NCBI GenBank assembly: GCA_030549175.1
Contig: JAUKUA010000004.1
Location: 2,666,001-2,730,000 of the forward strand
From: Lasiosphaeris hirsuta
Lineage: Eukaryota > Ascomycota > Sordariomycetes > Sordariales > Lasiosphaeriaceae
DNA: 64,000 nt
Direction: 5' to 3'
Positions 54,775-64,000 of this stretch are shown piece by piece. Each line of letters opens with the position of its first letter. Within the stretch, counting starts at the first letter, position 1. The translations under genes and the position numbers were made by a program. Below the pieces are notes generated by a model. The model searched no databases, was not told the origin of the DNA, and worked only from the letters and a program-made list of their open reading frames with translations.

Positions 54775-57700
54775 TTACCGAGCCGGAAGCGGCACCGCAG
54801 ATACGAGCAGCTCCTCTGTAAGTTCAAATTGACGCTGTCGATCCTTCTTCGCCGCCACCATGTACAAGGTCTTCGCCTCAGCGAAGGATGTCTCGGCTCC
54901 TTCTAAATCTCCCATCTCCGCCTGCAGCTTGCCGGTCCGGAACATGACCAACGCTAGTTGTGCCTTGTAGCAGCTGTGCGCGCGGTATCCGGCCGCTGCT
55001 TTCTCGAGGTACATACTGAGGAAGCCATGGTGTTAGCGACACGAACTGTTTCTTTGTTGTCGTAGCGCCGTGTGGCTGGCCGGCAAGGGGCAGGGCCGGC
55101 AAGGGCAGTGCAAGAAACCAAGAAACGCACCTAGCTGCCTCGTATTGTCTCTTTGCTATGTGATAAGCTCCCAGATTGCTGCACATCTGTGCGACGTAGT
55201 GAGACTGGTCGCCGACGGTGTCTTTGAAGTGTTGCAACGCTTTGACATAGGCATCGAGGCTCTCCTCGACTAGCCCTTGTTGTTTCTTGACAATGGCGAT
55301 ACATCGGTGGATGATGCCGAGGCTGTAGATGTCGCATTAGTTGGGTTATGAGCCTATATGTGCACTCGTTCGCGTCGTGGTGCCGGTGGTGTTGACGAGA
55401 CAACTGAGGGGCCGTCAAAGGATTGAGGTATCCACTTACTGGAACGAGTACCTTTCACTCGAATGGGTGGCCCAATACTCGAGAGCCTTTTGTACGCGGC
55501 ACATGGCATCATCATACCGCCCGAGGGCAGCGAGTGCAACTGCTTGGTGGCTGCTGGCAAACGTAGGAAAGTCCTCTCCGTTCTTAAAGTCCTCGCTCTC
55601 CTCGGTCATATCAATGGCGATCTGGGAATTGAGGATGGTGCCCTCGTACTGGCCGGCCAGCAGCTGGATGTAAGCCAGTTCTCCGTGCGCCATGGCCATG
55701 CGTGCCTCGCCGAACGGGGTGCCGTTCCGCAGCTGGTTACGCAGCTCAAAGTGGTCGTGAGCGTAGCGAAGGTTCGTGTTGATGTCTTCGACAATCTCGG
55801 CCGAGAGGGAAGAGAGGGAAAAGAGCACGTCGGCGCGGATCTCGCTCATCTGAGGGCTGTTGTTGCCGCTGTTGTGTTCGTCTTTGGAGAGTTCTAGGGC
55901 GTGGAGCAGGAGAGGCTTTGCTGCTTCAAAGTCGCTCCGTTCCAGGAGGTACCTACGCAGTGCTCACCATGTCAGTTTTTGTGTTGTTTGTCCTGCTGGG
56001 TAGTGTGCATAAATGCGTAACTGGATCCAGGTACACTCTATTCGATCAGGGGGGAATGGCCGCACAGTGACTCACCACCCAGCAAAGAGCAACAGCCGCG
56101 CGAAATTCTGCCTCGCATCGGCCGACTTGACATCTGCCCAGCGCCTTCGAAAGAAGATTTGTAGTTTGAGAATGTGTGGGAGAAGTTCCTCTGAGGAGTT
56201 CCACGTTGCCGTGTCGTGGTCGAACCGGAGGAAGCCGGTCGGCCACGCCTTGAGGACGAGGGAGGCCGTCAGTTCGAGGACTCGTACCGCCCTGGCGCTG
56301 TCCATCTGCGACCTCACCACATCCTGGACGAGGCGATGGAGTGTCAACTTGGAATCCCCTTTTGCCCGCCGAATCAGAGAGACCCTTCTCAAATCCAGCC
56401 GCGCGGCAAAGTATTCATCCTCTGTTGTCGGGAACCCATCCAGCAGCATTGGTGGTGCGCCATCCCCGGCGGAGATGGATGACGGGTTGATAAGTGACTC
56501 TGTGATCGAATCTGGACTGAGGAACGAGAGAACCTCGAGCAGAGCTAGGCCTTGACGAGACAGCTTCTCAAGAGTCCAAACGGTGAGGAGCGAGTGCTTG
56601 TAGTGGTGTCTGAACCCGAGCTTCGAAACGTCCTTGGCTTCGGCTACGCCCTTGATAGAGGTTTGCCTGTCAAAGAACCGGAGAAACTCCTCCAAGGTCA
56701 TGCCCCATCTATCAATGTGGGCTGCGATCTGGGTGATGGCCAAGGGCAGCCCGCCAAGCCGCTCTGCGATAGCTGAGGACGCCTGCATGTCCTGGGGGGA
56801 GTTTGCGCGTGTGAGGAGGCGGAGAAGTCCGGCAGTGTCTTCCTGCTTGAGTGGCTCCAGGTCAATCCCCGCTCTCTGGTGTTTGGCCATGGGGTCACGG
56901 CTTGTGAGGATGACTGAGCCCTTTTGGGTCGTTGGCCAATAGTCCTCTAGGAGCTTGAGATCATCAGCATTGTTGAAGACCAGTAGCCAGCTCGCCTCTT
57001 CGCCTCCCTCTTCCATTGAGGCGCCACCAAGTTCAAGAGGACGCCGATCCCGGTGACGATGATTTGAGCCAGATCGCTTGGTCGGGTTGCTCAGCCACTC
57101 CCGAGCGACAGTCCGACTCAGCACCCGGTCAACAGAGGTGTCGGCGTAGCCCAAGCGCGAGGCAATCTTGTCAAACCCTTCCGAAAGCTGGCTATCGTGT
57201 TCCGAATCGATCCAAAACACGGCATCAAATCTGTCCTGCCGCGAGAAAGCATATTCGCGAGCAAGTTCGGTTTTGCCAACTCCACCTAGCCCGCAAATCG
57301 CAAATTCCCGGCCTGCGCTCAGGCTTGTGCCTTGGTCTAGGCGGCCCTTGGGGAGCAGGGCTTCGTCCATGAGGCACATTATGTCTTGGCGTGCATAGAA
57401 CTGTGGGTTCCGGTCCGAGGGCTTGAGCATGGAATAGGGGGCGGCTAGAGATCTTTGGCCTGATGAGAGCTCTGACAGAGCCGTTAACTCGGCGCTCAAA
57501 CGTTGGTTAGTATCAATTCCCGGGTAATCTTCCTGTTCCGCTAGGGCCGAAGATCAGCATAGGCGTATAATGGCATAGCGGGTAAGAAAGGGGTCCTCTA
57601 CCGACCTCTGGGCTGGTCGGCTATGGCCCACACCTGGTCAGATAAAACATCGTTAACCGTCTCGACCCCTCCGTGGCTGTTTTGGGGCCGTGGGAGTGGC

Positions 57701-59015
57701 GGCGTGGGGGCCTGCCTCGAGGATGAAGCCCACTTCAGGGCATTCCTGATGAGTGTCTTTATGGCGCCGAGCATCTCTGTGTTATCGCGGCATTTAAGGA
57801 TGCCAAAATGATCAGTGTCGACCTCAAATACTTCCTCGTTTGGGACCCCGATTTCGGCCAGGGACCGGTCGACAAGCTGCAAAATACGGCCGGTGAGCGA
57901 CTGTAGTGCTCCAACAAGAAAACCATGGTGGAGCACTCACAACAGCCTGCCTCGAGGTTGAAAACAGCCTCTTCTGGTACTTGATCTTGGTCGGGCGCGT
58001 CTCGCACACGGAGATAATGGGCTCGCGCAGGAGCCTTGCTTCGAACTTGTGCGAGATTGACACCACTTGATGTACTTTCAAATCAGCGCAGACGTACTGT
58101 GCTGATTCCAGCTTCAAAGTGCAGCGAAGACTCGAAACCAAATTCGGGAACAGATGCCGTTGATCGTCCGTAGGATGGGGAGTACCAAACAGGACCGTTC
58201 CCTGGTGGCAGTTCCGTATCTCTATCAAATCAGAGCTGTTGCCTTGGCTCCTCGGAGAATCGACGTAGATGTTAGCAAGGGCCTTTTATGGACGTTAGCA
58301 GGATGGTCTCGATCTGAGGTGGGCGGTGCGTGGGCACAAAGGCTCGGGCCAAAACAATGGGCCCCTCCGACTGGTATAAGTCTTGCCCCATGCGTATCGC
58401 ACATACTGACCAGAGGGGCCTCTTCTTTGGCCCAAGCATTCGCTCATCAGCGTGAGATAGGCTCATACTTCCTTAGCTAGGATTCCTCCAAATCCGTGAC
58501 AGAAGAGAACAATTGAAGATTTGGTAGGCTGTCCCCATACCTCGTATATCAGCAAGTGGCTGTGGGTGCATTTGTGTCATTTGTGGTCGAGAAACGTTAG
58601 CTACTCACGGAGCGAGAGATAAACGCAAGGCAGCTGACCAGCGCTTCAGCTTCAACTTGTAATGCCTCCCACACACTCGTTTCCGTGGAATGGGAATGGG
58701 ATCCGAGGCAGTATTCGTACCCGAGAACTCTGACCCTGGTCTCTGCAGGGATAGAGCGCCTTAGATGCTGCCAAGATGACTTGAGAAAGGCCCCGGGTTC
58801 CTTTATGCACAGGTCCGGAACGAACAGGATGCTTTGCAGGTATTAGTCGGAGTTTGGCCCAGGCGGGGAGAACAGCCAGGAGGATAGAGCACATGCCAAA
58901 GTGATGTTGGCTCAGCCGCCACCCTTTCGCTGTCGCAGAATCGAAGATCGCGAAGCTGAGATCCAAAGGGGCCGTTGGCGCCAAAAACTGGAATGGAAGA
59001 CAGCCTTCCGTGCAT
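54775..59015 (-). CDS. NLR-type protein: hydrolase-like N-terminus, NB-ARC, TPR-like C-terminus
   Basis: Eight exons join in frame over 1087 residues: 58831-58609, 58528-58469, 58282-57941, 57876-57602, 57494-56076, 55952-55440, 55322-55131 and 55015-54775. A first exon upstream (ATG at 59015 is a candidate) could not be joined. The N-terminal part resembles the alpha/beta-hydrolase-like domain of fungal NLRs: ILFVPDLC, RVRVLGYEY, LFCHGFGGILAKEALA, VLFGTPH. The nucleophile elbow reads CHGFGG instead of GHSLGG, so no catalytic Ser is seen. NB-ARC follows: P-loop GLGGVGKTELA, kinase-2 WLLVFNNADD with Asn for Asp, GSVILTSRD, and GLPLAITQIA. The C-terminus is a helical, TPR-like solenoid (AMAHGELAYIQLLAGQYEG, ALAALGRYDDAMCRVQKAL, LGAYHIAKRQYEAA), diverged rather than near-identical. 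Fungal NLRs of this architecture sense nonself and trigger cell death or hydrolase-type effectors. Confidence 0.85.
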
Positions 59016-59903
59016 GCTGCTCCAAATAATGGTTTTGCTTGTGCGGATTTCTTTATGTATTGGGTCAGCCGAAATTGCGGCTCTGCCTAGGGGTCATGTA
59101 AGGGCTGAGACGAGGACGAACTGAAACAACTGAAACATTGCCCATTGCTGGACCAGCCCATATCCAAATGCGGGACACACAAAATGCAGTGAGAGTGAGG
59201 GTTGGGTTCCCCCCCCCCCCCCCCGCGCGTGGCCATTTCTATCATATGTTAGAATGTCGGGCACCCAATCTGGCGGCCCGATTCTCAGCCAAACTCCTGA
59301 TCGGGGCCGGCATGTGTGGGAGGACTTGGCCGAGATTGGATCGCGAAGGTGCGACGTCCAATGCCCATCCACACCCTACACGTGGGGCTAGGCTATTTGC
59401 GCACTGTATGGGAGATAGGAAATCAGCAATGATTGTTGCACAAAAACTAGAGGATTTGGGCAATACAACAGATATTAATGTCCTCTCCTCAACTCAAGTC
59501 CTCGCCATCCATTCAACCACTTGGTGGCACAGGGCGCAACTCGTCAGGTGCAGACCGCTCCGTTTTTGCGCGCCGCTATTTGTTCATCTAGCTATGGCTA
59601 GACTGTCGTGACCGGAAGGCAGACTGGTCAAGGAACACGAGGCCGCGAGGGAGGACAACAGAGCCTCCTCGCTATCAGCACGCTTGGGCGAATGGGCCAT
59701 TCCGCGGACGCTCTCGGGGTCAGCCCCCTTTTGGCTCAACCCACCATATGACTCATGAACCCTCGCCTGTTCGAGGCTCGTGTGGTTGATGGTAGTCGAG
59801 TATTTCCAAGCTCTTGGCCCGCCAGGTTGCTTGGATCTCGCACTCGTCCAGCCCCCCCGCTTGTCGCCGTCCTCAAGCTTCCTACGAACGGCAGAGAGCC
59901 ATC
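59016..59903. other. Intergenic between divergent NLR and CmcJ-like genes
   Basis: Contains a C16 run (59209-59224). The open frame 59138-59611 is featureless. The missing NLR first exon may lie here. Confidence 0.4.
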
Positions 59904-61033
59904 ATGAAGGACAATCTTCAGTTCCTCCGCGACCTTGCCATCTACCAGGAAGAGCAGCCATACCAGCTCTTCGGCCTTCCCAGGTCGAACCAAGAGGCCA
60001 TCACATCCGAGAATTGCGAGTTTGAGGTTAAAGATGTCGAGGTTACCGACGCACGAGAATGCAAAGTGACCATTGGCAACCATGGCTTCGCCTTTGTCCG
60101 CTTCAAATCGTCGTGCCCGCTTGCTGCAGCAAACTTTGAGACCGTGGGTGGCGACCCCACTGTCGTCACGCAATACCTCGAAGAGACGGTCGATTTCGCA
60201 AGGGCTATGTTCAAGCCTGTAGATATCGTTTGCTTTGACTGGAGGTTTCGCAGACGAGACCCAAAGACGAGCCCGGGGATCCCCCCTCGAGACCTCAAAG
60301 ACATCCGCAACTTTGCTCTGCCCACTGGAGACACAGTTCACTGCGGTAAGCCGCTCTCTCAATATTTGGGTGCCGCCTCTCCCTACCTGACCAACCCATG
60401 TTCCCTTAGACTACTCCGCGGATGGCGGACTCGATCGACTCAAGATCCAGCTTCTCAACAACGAACTTGACGACTTTTCCATGAAGAATCGCACGGCAAT
60501 GATAGTCAAGTAGGTCATGACTGCCTACCTACCTTGGCCATTCCACCCTTGTCTGACATGTGAGCTCCTTTACTAACCTACCTGATGTGAACTTAGTGTC
60601 TGGCGACCTTTGAACGACGTTGTGCGCAACACTCCGCTCCTGCTCTGCGACAGACGCTCGGTCCTCAAGCAAGATCTGATCGAGGTTGACAAGGTATTGC
60701 CTGACAAGGTTGAGAAAGCCTATTTCATGTTCTACCGGGATTACCATCGCTGGTACTACTTATCGGATCAGACCTCGGACGAGGTGACCGTTTTCCCAAC
60801 CTGGACTTCGGAATCAGGGGGTGACTCTGCAAGTAAGCTTATACATTATGTGCCCCCCCCCCCCCCCCCCCCGGGGCATCTGGAAAGTAGTGACTGACTG
60901 TGATCATACAGGCTGCTGCCCGCATGGCGCTGGTGCCTCTCAAACAGACAACTGGGCTGATCCACGTGAGAGCATCGAGGTGCGGCTGCTCCTGATCTTT
61001 GACAAGGCCGAGGGGCAGCAGGGGGTAGCTTAA
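59904..61033 (+). CDS. CmcJ/NvfI-family oxidoreductase-like protein
   Basis: Four exons (59904-60345, 60410-60509, 60597-60832, 60912-61033) join in frame to 299 residues. The start is the ATG of MKDNLQFLRDLAIYQEEQPY. Diagnostic blocks of the fungal CmcJ/NvfI group are FALPTGDTVHCDYSADGG, MIVNVWRPLNDVVRNTPLLL, CDRRSVLKQDL, then YRDYHRWYYLSDQTSDEVTV. It ends in CPHGAGASQTDNWADPRESI and EVRLLLIF. The His, Asp and Arg residues in HCDYS and WADPRESIEVR sit where the Fe(II)/2-oxoglutarate-type jelly-roll places its metal and co-substrate ligands. Relatives act as hydroxylases or isomerases in secondary metabolism, but no biosynthetic backbone gene is present in this window, so the substrate is unknown. 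The third intron (60833-60911) carries a C20 run. All four splice joins preserve family motifs, so the model is strong. Confidence 0.9.
60853..60872 (+). repeat. C20 homopolymer in an intron
   Basis: Twenty C in the third intron of the CmcJ/NvfI-like gene. The tract is outside coding sequence, so length changes would not shift the frame. Confidence 0.9.
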
Positions 61034-61490
61034 AAACTCCGGGCGGCATTGGGTCTGGCGGTGTAATACACAGTGGTCTGATGGGAATTACTCTACGGAA
61101 GATGTGCGAGATAGTTTTCACTATGAATCAAAGTCCATGACAAGCCTTGCGATACGAGTGTTCAGTTTTCTTGATCCGCATATAATCAGAAGAGAGCAGG
61201 AGCGCATGGCAACAGCCCAGAGAGCACCCTTTCATATTGCCAAAATCGTCTGCATCAGCCCCCCGTCTGTCGATGCCGCTACAAAGTACTACCTAACGAA
61301 CGAAATACCAAACGAACAAACTACCAAACGAACAAACTACCAAACTAGCCAACTAAATTCCGAGGGCAATGCAAATAACCGAATAAGAAACTCGACCCTC
61401 GCTTAAATCTCCAAGATGCATTCTCATGACCACAATAGTCAAACAAGCTTTCCTGGCTAATACGGTACACAAGCTATGTCGTGCCAACAC
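61034..61490. other. Intergenic with a 16-bp repeat
   Basis: AAACGAACAAACTACC-type units are repeated about three times at 61308-61345. No gene. Confidence 0.4.
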
Positions 61491-61733
61491 CTAACGACTC
61501 TTGCTGTCCAACTCCGCGAGGAGACGGATTTTGCTAGCGCCGGTAGCACTAGGCGTGGTCATGAAGCAATTCGACGGAGCAAACATTTCCTGCTGAACAA
61601 GGTTTCTCCAGGGCTGCTTCTTGTTGATGGGACCGGTACCGATGGTATGGGCCCAGGAGGCAGAGATGGCCGGCTGGAGGTTCCCAAAAGACTGTCCTCG
61701 GAAGAGAGATACGGTCGGCTGGTTGTCTGCCAT
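61491..61733 (-). CDS. Possible 80-aa small protein, unrecognised
   Basis: An ATG-started frame (MADNQPTVSLFRGQSFGNLQ) of 80 codons follows a CT-rich stretch that could be a 5' UTR. The composition is protein-like (ISASWAHTIGTGPINKKQPW, no low complexity), with no signal peptide, membrane helix or motif. It could be a real small gene or chance. The frame stays open upstream to 61934 without improving its content. Confidence 0.3.
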   Translation of the reverse strand: MADNQPTVSLFRGQSFGNLQPAISASWAHTIGTGPINKKQPWRNLVQQEMFAPSNCFMTTPSATGASKIRLLAELDSKSR

Positions 61734-64000
61734 GGCGTCTTGGGGAGCAGGTGAGATAGTGCGAGACCGAATTATGTTTACTTGAATGGGTCGGAGGCCG
61801 TCAAGTATCAAGTTGAAGTTCTTGAGTAATGGAAAGCTAGAAAGTCTCATAAAAGCCTTGGACTGACAGTGATGTTTGAAGTTGGCAAAGCAGGTCATCA
61901 AGGGCGGGAACCAAGCATAAAATAGTCGTCTCAAAATTGGCCCTGCCTTGCAAGTTCATTGCCTTCAACACCTCCTGACTCCTTCATCCCCTCACCTCGT
62001 TGCCCGTGTAAGATGGAGCCTTAGAAGTGTTGATAGATCGCACAGTGCGTTAGACACGTGCCACACTGGCTAGCCATAGGGGCGTTGGGAGTAGCCTACC
62101 AAGCCCCCTCTGTCACACCCCCGATTGTTTGACAGGAGGTCCAACCAGTACCGGCACCACTGTCATTTCACCGAAGCCATTTCCTGATTTTTTCCCATCC
62201 ATTATCGTGGCAGCCAGAACCAATCACAGCTGCAGTTGAAAGTGCCGCCGGCAGCCAACGTGCTGTTTAGTTAGGCTGCGTAAGGCTCCGAGCGCCCGCG
62301 CATGTGTATGGGTCGTAACTAAGCGAAAACGAATTCTTCGTGTCACAGGCAGCATGGAGTGGGTGAGATTTCTTGGCTTTTCGTGGGACGGAAGACAGGT
62401 TTTCGTTGAGGCTCATTTCGGAGCTGTCAGGGTTTTGGACATCCCCCGCCACTCCTGCTACAGGTTTCTGCTTCGAATTCACTCAAGCAGGCGCGGCCCT
62501 TTCTCCAAGAGAATGTCCCTGGTCTTAATAAAGAAGCGTCTTTTTTCCACTACAATGCCATAGATAACCCTAAATGACCTTGAAAACGGCAGAAATGGTA
62601 CATCTAGGAAATCTCCATGCCACCCTGCAGGCTTCTCCCGAACAAAAGATTTTCAGGGAGAAACAACCAATCAGAATTCACTATTCTGAAATCGACAAAC
62701 ACCAACCTGGTATCACGACTTTCCTTTGCCTACGGGCACCTCTTTTGTGACCCCGACCCTCGCACGTAGCCCGCGCTCGCTCTCACTATGGCGCCTAAGC
62801 AACGCCCTCCACATACGGTCCTCTCTAGCTTTGTTTCCTTATATTACTTATCCATTTTACCTTATATCTTATAATTATAATAATGAAGAACCTATCAGAC
62901 TGTATCTACTACTACGTTGACAAGGTTACAGTTTTTACTTTGATAAGATAGAAGAGTAGGTACGGGCTAAGCTTATGGCTAATGCTACGGTCTGGAATGG
63001 ACTACATTTATGAGCATCATTTTGGAGGTCCTTCCCTTGACACTGACATAATATAATATGATGGTAGTGTTGTGTATTGGAAAGGATGGCCCGTTGGCAA
63101 AAGTCTGGAGGGTGCGCTGCCATTGTATAGCAGCTGTCGGATGGAACAGAGTGGAAAACTGCTGGAATTGAGGCGTTGGCATTGCTACGATAGTGGCAAT
63201 AACAGCCAACCTTAAGCAAGGCATATAGACTGGCTGTGTGGCTAGTTAAGCCACCACAAAGACTATCTTGAACTCCTATAAGTAGCACCACTCTGGCCGC
63301 AGGCCAGAGAGGTGCGAAAAAGTTCCTCTACCCAGGGCTATTACAAATCCTGGGGAGGCTGCCAAAACGCCACCAACCCAGTCAGCGCCCGACGGGACAT
63401 TTTGGCAACTCCTTATATCTGGCTCCTATTGAACCCACACGGTGTAGCTTCTTAAACCCCAGCCCTCAATGTCACTCTTGTCGCAGAAAGTTCCGCAGAA
63501 AACAACATCCCATATCCTCCAATGCCATTGGGTCGAAGCTTACGACACACCAGGACGAAACTTGGGAGACGCTGCAGTCAACTTACACAGCGCCAATGTA
63601 ATATCAATATTGTTCTCGAATGAAATGCTAAATCCAAGATGTAACTAGGGACAGGGTGTTAGGTATGCTGTGAAGCCGCTAGATATCTAGACAACAACTA
63701 AAAGTACAAAGGGGTGATCAAGCTCAAAGCCCGTTGACAGATACAGCAAGCAGGAGTGGGCAGGACTGGTAGCTATAGATGGGGAGTGGATGCCGACCAC
63801 TGCGGAGCCGTATAAACCTGGGCCAATGTAGCCCGCAAGGACGTAAACGATTCTGCGAAGAGAAAAAGGCGCGCAGCGACGTTGAGAGTGCCGCCCAGGA
63901 TCATAAGCGGTATTAGGGAGTACCTAGTGGCCTCCCCTGAAGTTCCTTGTAAGAGCTCATCCCAGAACCACAGGCACCCCGCGAATTGCCAGTCCAGGCC
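61734..64000. other. Gene-poor end of the window
   Basis: No gene recognised. At 62787-62815 ATGGCGCCTAAGCAACGCCC closely matches the start of the retroelement ORF at 6482 (ATGGCGCCCGAGCAACGCCC), preceded by a similar CA-rich leader. The similarity is lost within about 35 bp, so this is a 5' scrap of a related element. 62830-62940 is strongly AT-rich. Confidence 0.45.

Noticed and set aside
1..64000. tRNA or rRNA genes
   Set aside because: No cloverleaf-compatible B-box (GGTTCGAATCC-like) with a matching A-box, and no rRNA-like stretch, was found by eye.

Overview
The window looks like nuclear DNA of a filamentous ascomycete (Pezizomycotina; Sordariomycetes is my guess). The evidence is short GT..CTRAC..AG introns of about 50-110 nt, a HET-domain gene, an NLR gene, a fungal ABCC transporter, a CmcJ/NvfI-type oxidoreductase gene, small cysteine-rich secreted proteins, and decayed transposons carrying C-to-T (RIP-like) damage. 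Intact gene blocks alternate with long gene-poor, repeat-damaged stretches. All exon joins were worked out by eye from splice signals and reading-frame agreement; none has transcript support.

Layout. 1-12.2 kb is mostly degenerate: a broken secreted-protein relic, a cutinase-family gene with a one-base frameshift, diverged short repeats, a retroelement ORF full of stops, a Zn2Cys6 transcription-factor pseudogene whose zinc cysteines have become tyrosines, and an amidase pseudogene. 12.6-26.4 kb is a dense block: a HET-domain gene, a CbbX-type multi-AAA protein, a 901-residue membrane protein, an Msp1-like AAA ATPase, a SnoaL-like partial gene and a second membrane protein. 27.1-32.4 kb is one 12-exon ABCC transporter gene (1469 aa). 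32.4-39 kb is mostly decayed sequence with a frameshifted two-TM protein gene. 39-41.4 kb holds an NmrA-like reductase gene and a newly assembled three-exon gene for an 81-aa secreted peptide with ten cysteines. 43-44.3 kb is a MULE transposase relic split by a small inverted-repeat element. 44.9-47.8 kb is a DUF6604 protein gene with a frameshift at a G8 run. 49.9-50.3 kb has two more copies of the small element. 50.6-61 kb holds an SDR gene (with a GC-AG intron), a CorA-like protein gene, an NLR gene (hydrolase-like, NB-ARC, TPR-like) and a CmcJ/NvfI-family gene. 61-64 kb is nearly empty.

How the genes may work together. HET and NLR proteins are known in fungi for nonself recognition and programmed cell death. 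Here they share the window with CorA-like, DUF6604 and AAA proteins. The most interesting unit is the trio at 15.4-24.2 kb: a CbbX-like protein whose first AAA module has lost about 95 residues, a membrane protein, and a divergently transcribed Msp1-like ATPase. Their linkage suggests, but does not prove, a membrane-protein remodelling module next to allorecognition genes.
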